Shown here: positions 33,852-45,121 of the stretch, piece by piece
Layout: each line of letters begins with the position of its first letter
Numbering within the stretch: the stretch's first letter is position 1
Assembly (NCBI GenBank): GCA_944990035.1
Contig: CALYLX010000127.1
Location: 186,001-250,000, forward strand
Source of the DNA: Clitopilus passeckerianus
Lineage: Eukaryota > Basidiomycota > Agaricomycetes > Agaricales > Entolomataceae
Length of the DNA: 64,000 bases
Direction of reading: 5' to 3'
The notes under the pieces: generated by a model
Databases searched by the model: none
Told to the model about the DNA's origin: nothing
Seen by the model: only the letters and a program-made list of their open reading frames with translations
Translations under genes and position numbers: made by a program

Positions 33852-36800
33852 ATGGCGGCTTCCTCACCGACAATCCAACCCCCATCGTTCAGAATGTCGT
33901 CGCCATCGTTGAACTCGCCTGTCATCGTACAGTCGCCCAGCTTTTCGCCAGCATCACCGGTACCGAGCACTTCGGCGAATACCATCGTCATCCCAGGGAA
34001 ATCTATCCTGAAAAAGCCGCCTCCGCCACCACCAACCCTACTTTCCCGAATTACGAGATTCTTGCCTACGACCCCGACGACACCTACCTCTGGGAATGGT
34101 GGAGGTAGTGAGGAGGACAAGCAGAAACCGTTGAAGAGAGCGCACTTCATCTTACCTGAGCTTGTGACGGTGTATCCGATCTCGAGTTCGAATCCTCCAA
34201 GCACACCGACACTCAAGGAGGAAAAACGACAGGTTGAAGAAAGGGAGAAGGAAAGGAGGTGGAAAGTCGTCAGGAGCAATTCGATTTCTCAGCTCAACTC
34301 TCCAACTTTGAGTCGACCTGGCACTCCTGGAAGCACAACCAGTTCTGGTTCTGCTGCAGGCGGCGGGAGCAGTATAGGAGGAGGTGGGAGCGCCGCTGAA
34401 GGATCCACGGAGGTCAAGGACATGAAAGATGAAGATCTGTGGTGGAGCATGGATAAAGTCGAGTCATTCTTCAAGGAGTGCTGTGAGGGTTGCGATGAGC
34501 CACCGGATAAGGCCATAAGTGTTGCGTTCAAGGTATGACTACATCTTGCAAATCTGAACTACTTTTGCCATGCTCATTGCACCCAATAACAGAATGCTAA
34601 CCCCAACCATCCACGTTCGGTGGATTTCTCTGGTGTCCAGCTGACCTATGCTTCTACTGGCATTCTGGCTGACGTCCTAGCTATCGAGTGGGGACTGCGA
34701 AAGGTTGTGTTCAGGGAATGCGACCTGGATGAGCTGGTATGTCCCGTTTAACCACCATGGAATAACAGTGATTGACCTTGGCAATCCATTTCCATGCAGA
34801 CACTGAAGCCGATCCTGCATTCATTGCTGATCCCCAACTCCTTACATTTCCTTTCGGTGGCTTCAAATAGAAGACTCAAGACCCCGGCTTTTAGATTAAT
34901 TGGAGCATTTGTTGAGAAGGTATGAATGTTTTGCCCCAGATGCACCTAATTCATCGTTTACTAATGGTGTACATCACAGTCGGTTACAATCCAGTTCCTC
35001 GACCTATCTCAGAATACCCTGGATAAAAAGAGCGTAGATTATATCTGCGCCGCCCTCAAACCTTTCTCTGCCGATGATGCCAACGACAACGACGGAAAGG
35101 ACGCAAAGTACCAAGGACTGGCGTCACTGCGACTAGACGACTGCCAGTTACGGCCGAATGCACTTGAGGCTTTGTGTAAGTAACGCTTTCTCCTCTTTAA
35201 ATCGCCTTTTCTGACCTTTCCTTTCTACACAGCACGAGCAGTCCGAACTTCTTCCCTCTGCAACATCTCCCTGCGCCACAACAGAATCTCAGGGACAGGC
35301 TGTGTCGCACTAGCACTCATGATCAGAGACTATCCAGATGTCGTACCCTCTGGGCTTTCACTACCACCGTCCCTTATGAGTCCGACACCAAGCATGAGTG
35401 GCACACCCACTTCATCTGTGACTTCATCGCCAGCCTCATCTATCATGTCTCTTCCCCCAATGAATGCTGGACCCGGCCCTCTGGGACAAGTCCCGCCTCC
35501 ACTTATCCTGTCTTCACCCCCTCCGACGCCAAACACGCAGGTGACGCCGCAGAGTGCACCAGCAAGACAAAATTCTGGACCTCCTGCGCCTCCACCTAGA
35601 CATCCTACAACCCAACCCGTTCAAACCACTTATACACCTTACGTCCCCCGTGCCCGACGAGGCGCAGGTACCCCATCCACCACCGGTGCAGCTCCCCACT
35701 CCGCACGAGGTGGCGGCCAGAACCTACCCAACCCGCTCTCAGCAATGGGCCAACCAATACCTATAATCTCCACCTCAGCTCAAGGCGGTGTTACGACGCG
35801 CCATACAATCCACCAACAGCAACAACAGCAACAGCCTCACTCCGCTACACCCACAACTGGTGGGTTTGGATTTGGTGGTGGGCTTGGTGGTGGGAAGTTG
35901 GAGCAGGGGTTGAGTAGTGGGTTGAGTCGGCTGCAGGGGTTCGCTGCAAGTAAGGTCAAGGCGGCGAGGGAGTTCCAGGCTGGTCAACAACAACTTCAAC
36001 AGCAAGGCCAAGGGTATGCACCCAGCCACGGTCACACGTCCTCCGTGTCCCAGTCAACGATCAATGCGACTGGACATACCTATACCCCATATTCACCTGC
36101 TGCTTCGTTGCACCAGCAGCAGCAGGTGCAGAGTCAGGCCCAGTCGAAGTACGAGCAGGGCCCGAGTGCGGCGTTGTTGGATAAGGTTCGGGCGTTGGAT
36201 GCGTTGCCGAGGATTGGGGCGTTGAGGACGTTGGATTTGAAAGGGAATGATTTGAGGGTGGGTGTTGGATTCTTTCGTTGTGTTTCGTTTTGGTGGGCCA
36301 TGAGGGTTGGGTTAGGGTTAGGGTTTGACCAAGGAGGGTCATGACCTTCTCGTCCCCTTTTCCTCATCCTTGCTGCCTTTTTCTCCTCCCATTTCGCCCC
36401 TCCTTATCATTGATGTCTGCGGCTGCTAATATCTACTGTTCTAGAATGGGATAACTTACATTGCCCAAGTGCTGAAACGCAACCGAACGCTCAAGGTTCT
36501 CAATCTCAGCGAGAACAAGCTCGATGTGCAATGCTTGGTCTCTATCGCCGAGGCTCTGGTATACCTGTCGTATTCATCATCGTGCGAATGGCTCTAATAT
36601 GACTTGGATCACAGAAATACAATTCTTGTCTGGAGACCCTTGACCTTAGCAAGAACCCATGCTCAGGACCTGGATTAGAAGGGGTACGTCTACTTCTCAG
36701 GGTGTTCTTGTTCACGCTCACCGACTTCCTTCGTTCATCCTAGATCCAATCCCTCCGTACCGCGTTCACCCTCAACACGGCCCTCAAACGCTTATTCCTC

Positions 36801-38572
36801 TCTTCGACCTCACTCACATCACTCGGCGCCATCTCACTCGCTGAATTCTTACCCGAGAGCAGCAGCTTGTTGTATCTGGACCTCACGGAGAACAAGCTGG
36901 ATCTAGCAGGCGTCATGGCCCTCAATGAAGGTCTGAAGAAGAACTGGGTGATCAGATGCTTGGACGTGAGCGTTCCGCCTGGGGACGAGAAGTTTGCCCG
37001 GTACAGTTTATCCTTTTGACTCACCCGTTCATTGAGCTGACTTTACCCCGCTACAGGTGCTGCCGAGAGATTTTGAATACATGTATCCGGAACACGGAGG
37101 AAGCGGAGAAGAACCATAGGATGGCTGCGACGGCTGCCGCGAATGGTGTTCTGCTGTCAGACGCTCAGGCTGGCGCCGGAAAGCCAGACAGTGGCCGTGG
37201 TTTGGGCAAGGGTGTTTGGGGCATGATTGAGACCAGCAAACTTGCGAAAGGTGTCAAGCTGGGAGAAACAGAAGAGGTGTGTAGTGCATGAATCAGCCGT
37301 TCTGACCAGAGACTGACAACCATGCAGGATGAAGCAACCATGCTTGTTCGCGTTCACAGATGCATTTCTCGGATGCAAAATTTCATCTCCTCGTCTGCAA
37401 ATGGCAATATCACCCCTCTGCTCTCTCCCATGACGCCGTCTATCATGACACCAACGACCCCTGTACCCCGCAGCTCAAAGATCGCTAAGGGACAGACACA
37501 CGCCCAGGCGGTGGAAGATCTCAAGTTCACCGCGAAAGGACTCGTCACAGAACTCGGCAACGTCATACAAAAGACGGAAGATCCCACCGAAATGGAGGAA
37601 TTATTCGAGTTGAACGATCAACTCACAGAGCTCCTATCCGAAATATCGTCTCTCCCTCCTCCAGCTGCGCCTTCCGCTCCAAGGACCCCAACTATGGCGA
37701 CGACACCCATCACTGTCTCGGCACCGACTCCAGGCAGCGGCCGCCCAGCAAATCTGACCTTGCAAGGACTGGGAATTCAGTTCAATAATTCACCTAAGCC
37801 CAACGGAGCAGGACCAAATGGAACACCCGGCTACGTTCGGGTTGATGGAGAGGATACACCAACGACTCCTAGGATCGACAAGGGGAAAGCTAGGGCAGAT
37901 CCCGAGCCGGAGGAGCATGAAAGGGTGTTGAGTCCTACAGCCGCCCTCATAGGAGGCGACGAGGAGGATAGTGACGACAGTGGGCCGGAAGAATACTTCC
38001 CTGCGGAAGATGTCGCAAGCCCCACTCATAGGTCGAAGAATTGGGTGGAAGAAGAGGGCGAAGTTTTCAGGAAAGGGAATGTACTCCTGGGACCAGAGGA
38101 GATGGAGAGCGAGTTTGCTGGAGAAGAATTGAGAAAAGAGGTTGGTGCTCATTTCTTACGTTCCTATAATTCCCGTAGCTGATCGTTACTTTTCCAGCTT
38201 CTTGAAGCAATGGTAGAACGCCCACCTCCCCGCTCGTTGACCGATGAGTTCGGTATTGAAGCACAACAAGCTCCTCTTTCCCCTTCTCAGCAAGACTTCC
38301 CTGAGCAATCAGGGAGCATACCTGCATCCCCAACGACTGAGGTTAAACCGGCTCCGAAACCTTACATCAAACGAAGGTCGTCAAACAGCTCAATCATGAG
38401 CGTCTTGTCCAACCATTCTACCTCAGGATCTCCGGTCGTCGGCGCTCCCACTGCTGGTCAAGGACTCGGGAATGGAGAGACATTAGCCAATGCCTCACCT
38501 GGTTCAAACCTCCAACCATCGTTGGCAAGAATCAGACCAGGAGAGCCTACTATCAGTGAAGAGCCTCAATAG
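33852..38572 (+). CDS. Large LRR protein resembling PP1 regulatory subunit 37
   Basis: Exons inferred: 33852-34532, 34593-34736, 34800-34919, 34980-35175, 35233-36257, 36445-36558, 36615-36683, 36744-37000, 37057-37276, 37328-38140 and 38198-38572, giving 1337 residues with all phases consistent. A disordered N-terminus holds KSILKKPPPPPP and LKRAHFILPE, an RVxF-like protein phosphatase 1 docking motif. Ribonuclease-inhibitor-type LRRs follow (VDFSGVQLTYASTGILADVL, IQFLDLSQNTLDKKSVDYI, LRTLDLKGNDLR, LKVLNLSENKLDVQCLVSIA, LLYLDLTENKLDLAGVMAL). They are interrupted by a Pro/Gln-rich insert of about 280 residues within exon 5. The tail is acidic and disordered. Among known proteins, LRRC68/PPP1R37 has the same motif-plus-LRR order. 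Function as a PP1 inhibitor or scaffold is inferred only. Confidence 0.78.
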
Positions 38573-39198
38573 AGGCGTTCAGGGGAGAGGCTACAACATT
38601 TAGCGAACGGAGATAGCATTATACCTGTTTGGTTTTACTGGTAGAGTTTACTAATGATGTTTGTCGTACATTCCTAATTTCATTCGTCGCTTCACGCGGA
38701 TTTCGATACGTTACAATTGATTAGTCTGGAAAAGTAGACCCACTAAGCGTAAGCCTGTTGGAGCTTTGAAGGCCCATGTCTATGGAGCGGCCACATAGAA
38801 AGGCCAATTAACCGTATAAGATTCAGATGGCGTGGCCCGACGTTGAGGTCTAAACCTGCGCTCATGTGAGGGAGTCAAAATAATCACATCTCGTGGCCAT
38901 GCCTGGGTTATCCAACGCCATACGAAGTCAACAGACACCAATCCCGTTACTCTATGCCGCAGATAGATAAGCTTCTGCAGCATCCACTGAGAGTTTCGGC
39001 CAGCCAGGTGCCTGGGTCCCTCGAGTCACAATTACAGGTTTGCGATCCCTTCGTGTCCAAATAAAATGCTTTCGAGAACCACTCCAATAACATAACTCAT
39101 TGAGAACTCCAAACATGTAGAGATCTAGATGGTTGTTATGCACATGATGCGACCGGTGGCTAACTCGAGATATGAGCCAAGATATCAGCATTTGTCCC
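38573..39198. other. Intergenic between convergent genes
   Basis: About 630 bp between the LRR gene and the F-box gene, which converge here. No gene was seen. Confidence 0.5.
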
Positions 39199-40754
39199 CT
39201 ATGTCAACGAGAGTTCCCATACATCCATGACCTTCCGATGTTTCCAATACATCATGCAAACCAATACCTCTCTGCCGGCGAGTCCCAATCTTGATCCAAA
39301 ACCTACCGTCTGAACCCTTGGTAATGCTTTCCTTAACCTGGGAAGAACCTTCCGTTGCTCTTCGATCTTGGGGGAGTCGAAGGAAACCATCATAGTAGGC
39401 GAAACCTTAAAGGTCCTTATATCAAAGTGGAGTTTGGAGATGGGTAGGCTCGAGAGGCCTCTCTTGGGCAGATCGTTCACCATCTGCGAATATGTCAGTG
39501 AGACCCATTCGATCTCAGAGATAAATTGCTTACATCTTCCAGGTCCTTCCATTCGGGCCTTGGCATTTCATTCTCAGTAAGACTTAGCTCCTGCAAGTTG
39601 GGGCATAAGACACCGAGGCTGTATTTAAAGAAGACGTTCGCTGGAACTATCAGAGCCCGCAAATTCCTTGATAGTTGTATGAAACGGGTGTCCAGTCCAC
39701 GGTAAAGATCTTTAGGCCGACGAAAGAGTTCGAGTGTGACGAGGGATGATATCGGTTCAGCCGACAGATCGGCTGGGTAGATACGCAGGGATCCGACGGG
39801 AGGAAGAGATACCTCCCAGGTCCTCGGGCGTGGAGTGAGGTCGATGATGAAGATGGTCAGGCTCTTCAACTGTTTGAGTTGGCTGAGGACAGTCCACACG
39901 TTCGGATCGTCCATTATATAGGCTATTTCCAGGTGCCGCAAAAAGTGATTGCCTCGATGAAGTGGTAATATCGATTCCGAGTGGTCGTCGTCGTCATGGG
40001 AATGATGAAATTGTATCCTGTGAAGGCTTAGCTCCTCCACTAGAGGGGCAATATAGGCATAGAAAGCCTTAATATCCCGGTCGGTATTGAACTTGGTGTC
40101 GTCGAAACGAAACTTGCGCAGTCGTAGTTTGGAGACCGAGTTTATCGGTATTCCCTGCGAGAAAGAAACAAAAGCGATGTCGAGTGATCTAAGCCCCTCA
40201 AGCGCTACCAACTTTTGGAATAGTTGGCGATCGATGTCAATGTGAACCAGCTTGAGCGTGTGCAAGTTATGCATGCGAGCGATTACACGATCGAACACGG
40301 CAAGCAAAAGGGAATCGCGCCGACGAAAGTCGTTCAACGTGCAATCCCTGACTGAGTCGTAAACTGATGATTCACCGTTTTCTCGATGGCGGGATATCAT
40401 ACGGCAGAGTCCAAGTCCCCGTTTTTGGGAAAATGGTCTATCTTCCGTGATGTAGAGGTGCTGCAAACGGCGTCCCGACGCCAAGTTGTAGAAGAGTCGA
40501 CAAACAAACATGAGTTTAATGAGGGACAGCTGATTTGAGCACCGGTTGGAAGGATCTATAATGCTGAAGAAGCCAAAGATTTCCAAGTATATTTCTTCGG
40601 GTAGAGTGCTCAAAGGTAGGCCCGTAGACGTCGAGATCCGGGACGGCACTATGTCAGGCAAGTTGTGGTGAGCAAAGCAGGCCCGGGCGAGTAAAACAGC
40701 CATACCATTTGATATGTCCATAGGTCCAGGTAGCATGTACTGTCGATGCTTCAC
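39199..40754 (-). CDS. F-box/leucine-rich-repeat protein (dispersed member of the second architecture)
   Basis: Exons inferred: 40754-40706, 40648-39534 and 39483-39199, giving 482 residues. Exon 1 encodes a short leader (MKHRQYMLPGPMDISN plus one base), with the intron in the same phase and place as in the gene at 9845. The F-box-like block is LSTLPEEIYLEIFGFF, then LIKLMFVCRLFYNLASG. LRR-like strands follow (LHTLKLVHIDIDRQLFQKL, LRHLEIAYIMDDPNVW). The last exon begins MVNDLPKRGLSSLP, corresponding to MIKDL...LSTLP in the nest. It is intact and lies about 21 kb from the nest on the opposite strand. Likely an SCF adaptor; the target is unknown. Confidence 0.76.
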
Positions 40755-42291
40755 CTAAGTTCCTTCGGCACCAAGTCAACCACAAGTTCTAGTAGCATTG
40801 GTCTGTATTCAGTCAAAATAAAACGAAGGCGTATACTTCCCTCAAGATGTATCCCGCAATCATCGGTTAAACGGTCTTCCAAGCCCTTCTATGTCGACCG
40901 TTGTGTTGTAAACGTCAGCATGTCGATGATTTCTGCCAAGTGAGTTTGAATCCAGAGGGGTCAAGGTTGGACCATCTTAATCATACCGGATTTTCGCTCT
41001 AATCAAGCGCTATTACACAGACCGAATCGAGTTCGTAAGACGGCGGTCTGGCTGAGACGGAGGGGGTTGATATTCAGTGCTCATCTTCGTGGCGCCGTGT
41101 CTGAGGCTATTTTTCATCGAGGAGCCTTCAACGTCCCATGTTCTGTGGGACAAAGCATCGTGGATAATGCATTGCTGGTGGGGGCTTGGAAAGGTTGGCT
41201 GGGGAAGCTGAGCGCTCAAGCGCTCAAGGCTCAAGCTACCAAAGGGGGTCGTCTCCATTCGGCGTATGCCGAGAGTAGTCGAGAGGTCGAGGGTTCGATT
41301 CACGCTCGTTGCAGGCCTTTTCAGAATGTATGCCGTTCTCATGGGGGGCGAAGATAGCAGCAGGGTAGTCTCCGCATATAATCACGCAACAAACAGACGT
41401 TTTAGCTGAGAAAGGAACGACAACTACTAAGAATTGGAGCTCCAACAAGTACCCTATTCGCTACTGGTAAGAACGAGGAGAAGACGCTAGATATGTGGCC
41501 AATTCCCGCGTCTGATTTTGCTCGCCGAGGATGCGAACGAACGTGTGAGTGGGATGGTGGCATTCGGTCACCTGCAAACCTCACATCCCTGGATAAGACG
41601 CCAGGATTCCAACGTATGAGGTCTATATCCGCATTCAACGTTCAAACCCCACTGAAGGGGGCCTACTTTCCTGAAATTTCCAAAGGTCGAGACACACCGA
41701 GGTAACAGATATGTTCTCAGACCTCCATTGGTGCGTAGCCTACCTCTGGTCGAGCACGTTCTGGGTGTTTTTTGACAGAACATCAAGTCGTTACGTTATT
41801 CGTACACAGTGTCTAACAGTAAGACATCGGACAGAAGCCTCCTCGCGGTAGATAAGACGGTCCACCCGTTGACTGAGGACAGAAATACTTCAGAGAACGC
41901 TGCTATCAGCCAGTCACGACAGTTCCGGGCTATTGCCGTAGGTGAAAAGTCGGTCGTGTGATCAAAACAGACATGGAATTCTCGACTTCTAGGAAATCCC
42001 CAAGTCTATTCTAAGCGACGCCCTCTTTCAAAATTCCGAGGGTATATTGAAAACGTGCGTAGGAGTGAGAATTTCCACAAGTTTTTAGTGAGGATGTCCA
42101 AGCAATCCATGGGCACGCGACCAAAACTCCAAAAAGTCCGACAAAAGGTCGATCAGGTACTCCTCCTACCGTGGTAAACCTTGCCATACCCAAACTCTTA
42201 ACTGTTCCTCATCTGCGTACCCCCAGCCCTGCTGCTGAAATCCCTCAAAGCATTGATAGGAGCTTCGGGAACGGCACGTTGAGCGACCATC
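40755..42291. other. Gene-poor stretch with a Pol III B-box-like motif
   Basis: About 1.5 kb without a supported protein gene. GGTTCGATTC at 41292-41301 fits the B-box/T-loop consensus, but no tRNA cloverleaf can be folded around it. It may be a tRNA-derived SINE scrap or a chance match. Confidence 0.4.
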
Positions 42292-44326
42292 ATGATCACA
42301 AGGCTGGGCCAGTGCCTTATCGGTGCCGCTGCGAGCATTTCGCTATTGGCAGTATCTGTACACGCGGAAGCAGATCATCAAGCCCCTTTGAATCTACCTT
42401 TACCTTCAAAAGCTAAAACTGAAGACGCTGGTGTATCTGGGCAGCTATGGCGCTTCGATGTTGGGGATAACAAGAAGGCTCTCAGGAAGGTTTTGAGCCT
42501 GGTCGAGGTACGTGCATGAGCAGCGTCAAAGCAGGTGCAAGGACTCATGGTTCCAACTATTACAGCAAAACGACCTCGATCTCTGGCAAGTAACGCACTC
42601 GCACGTCGACGTGTATACCCCAACGTCGTCAGAACCTCTTCCTGAAGCTCTACAAACATACGCTCGTTCTGCGCCCAGGAACATCACTGTATCTCCCCAA
42701 CGCCAGGCTTTGACCGACTCAGAAGACTGGAACCTCCCATCTCTCCATAATACCACCTTCCATGACCACTATCACCCTATGTTTGAGCTCGAGAGCTTCC
42801 TCCACGAACTACAGGACCTGCACCCTGAACTCGTTACACTCAAGAACTTGGGCCACTCTGGGGCAGGGAGGGAGATGTTTGCCGTGACGATCTCAAAGCC
42901 GGAGGACGAGGCGGAGAAGAAAAAGGATAAGAAACGGAAGAAGAAAAAGGGCAAGAAGGGACTCAAGCCACACGACGAAGGGCAGAAGTTTGGGTTCGTC
43001 GTCGTTGGTGCTCAGCATGCTCGAGAAGTACGTTCCGCAACGTTCCAGACTTGATTATATGCTTACATGTCACTTCATAGTGGGTCGCAACGTCTTCAGC
43101 GCTATACCTCATCCACGCCCTAGTTGCTGATGAGAAGGAAGAATACTCCCTTAGCAGCTTGCTTGACGTCTTCGTAGGTGACCCTCGAGGCGCATTTACC
43201 CACTTTTCATCTTCGTTGTGCAGGACTTCCACATCGTTCCTGCGCCAAATCCAGACGGCTACGATTATACGTGGGAGAGCGACCGCTACTGGTACGCCCA
43301 GCTTCGTGCTCGTCATGAAGCTCACTCATCCCCGCTTGCAGGTACAAGAACCGTCAAAGAATGGGTTCCAAAGGTCGCTGCTTCGGCCTTGACATGAATA
43401 GGTTCGTCCAGCTCCCCATCTCCCTTTTTTCGCATCCCTAACCTTCTCTCCCCTCCAGAAACTGGGTACGCCCCCTCCCCAACTCTCCCAACCCTTTCAC
43501 ACTCCCAACCCTAAACCACTTCCACAGGGCTACAAATGGAAACCCCACCCCGAAGACACCGACTTTTCCTTCACGCCCGTACACGCCCAAGGCAAGAAAG
43601 ACCGCCAACCCGTGGACCCATGCTCGGATTTCTACCCCGGCCATCGACCATTCGAGGCCCCCGAGGTTAACAATATCGCGAATTGGATCACGACGCTCCC
43701 GAATGTGATTGCGTTCTTGGATTTGAGGAGTTATGGGCAGATGTGTATGTTTCTCCTTTGTTCATTTGTCGTGAGGTGCTGATGAGCGACTTTGGGATAG
43801 TGTCAACACCGTTCTCGTTTTCTTGCCACAAGATACCGAAGGATGCGGAAGACCAGATTGAAGCTGCGCTTGGGGCGGTGCAGGCGATGAAGAAGGCGCA
43901 TGGGGTTTCGTATACGGTAGGCTTTTCTCTCATAATTTTCAATTGAATCCTATATACTTACGCGCTGTTGACAGACCGGCCGCCTCTGCGAGATGCTCTA
44001 CTCCGCCCCGGGCAATATCGTCGACTGGATGTACAAGAGAGCTGGAATCAAGTATTCATATGTTCTTCATCTCCGGGATACTGGTACTGTGCGTCATCTC
44101 TCCCCCTCTCCTTTCCTCATAGAAGATAGAACTGATTTGAGATTTGATGGCAGTACGGCTTCACCCTACCACCTGAATGGATCCGACCAGTTGGAGAAGA
44201 GACGGGCGAGATGGTGAGGTATCTGGCAAAGTTCATCGCGAAGCAGTATAATAGTGGGTATTCTCGTCTTCGTGCAGCTCATTTCCGGCTAACATGCTTC
44301 CATTTCTTTCTCTAGAGAAATTGTAA
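42292..44326 (+). CDS. ECM14: ECM14-like inactive metallocarboxypeptidase (M14 family)
   Basis: Secreted protein with the M14 carboxypeptidase fold; the yeast relative affects the cell wall or matrix. Exons inferred: 42292-42507, 42566-43027, 43081-43173, 43224-43291, 43342-43401, 43459-43465 (7 nt), 43528-43744, 43801-43916, 43975-44088, 44154-44253 and 44316-44326. A signal peptide (MITRLGQCLIGAAASISLLA) precedes a propeptide-like region. The first zinc motif is present (QHARE, then WVATSSALYLIHAL), as is the substrate-site MNRNW. The second zinc-ligand position (HSYxQ in active enzymes) reads DLRSYGQM, and the catalytic Glu of ELRDTG is His (LHLRDTGTYGF), so it should be catalytically dead. 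A Lys-rich insert (KKKDKKRKKKKGKKG) interrupts the start of the domain. Confidence 0.88.
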
Positions 44327-45121
44327 TAACCAAAACCTGAAAGCTAAAGCGAACTGAACTCAAGCACATAGACTTACTTTTCGTTCTGGGAATGGCTCTG
44401 TACGATATGATACGTATGCCTACCTCCCTCCTTCCCCTCTTCCGTTGACTCGCTACGTTAATTTATGCCTGTCTTTTTCGCCGTCGGGTTGTGTGGATTA
44501 TGGATTGTATTTGTAAAATTCTAGACTTTGTAATACGACCTCTTTCAAGGCCACCATCATTCGGAGGATGCTAGCCCAGCCCAGCCCAGCACGAGCTTGA
44601 CGAGAGTGTTTATCTGGCCTGGCAGCGTTAACTTCCTGGGACGCAGTCTTCAAGATTGCGACGATTGGCCGACCACTACCTGGCCACTACAACGATCCAC
44701 ACGCGGGCATTTGGACGGATCAACCTCAAGCCTCATGCCTAATTTCATTCCGGCACTCCATGCGTTCGATCAAGACGCCAGTGTGCCAACTCTGAACTGT
44801 TGGTGAAATGGACGCAATCGAAACCTATATTTCGCGTCTATGGTGAGGTCGCAGACTTGATTCCCGAGCGCTACCCATGCAGTGGGTTCTTAATGCGCAG
44901 GAGAGACCTCGCGGCTGCTGTGGATCTGGACATCGTGCCATGTCCCAACACTGCCTATCATGAACACACCCGGAGAGAAAGGCGGAGTACTGTAAATTGA
45001 GAGTTGTATATAAATGCTCACTATGTTTACAAATGAAAGTATATATCCCCGAAGTATCCTGGGTATTCTACACATGAATAAGTATGCGTTCCTTGGTGGA
45101 TGGAGAGAATAGATAGAGTAA
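44327..45121. other. Intergenic between convergent genes
   Basis: About 800 bp between the carboxypeptidase-like gene and the NACHT gene, which converge here. No supported gene. Confidence 0.5.

Noticed and set aside
41292..41301. tRNA gene at the B-box-like motif
   Set aside because: No acceptor, D or anticodon stem can be paired around it, and the T-stem does not close.
43021..43080. Stop after HAREV as a truncation of the carboxypeptidase
   Set aside because: A GT-AG intron at 43028-43080 joins HARE to WVATS, the expected family sequence.
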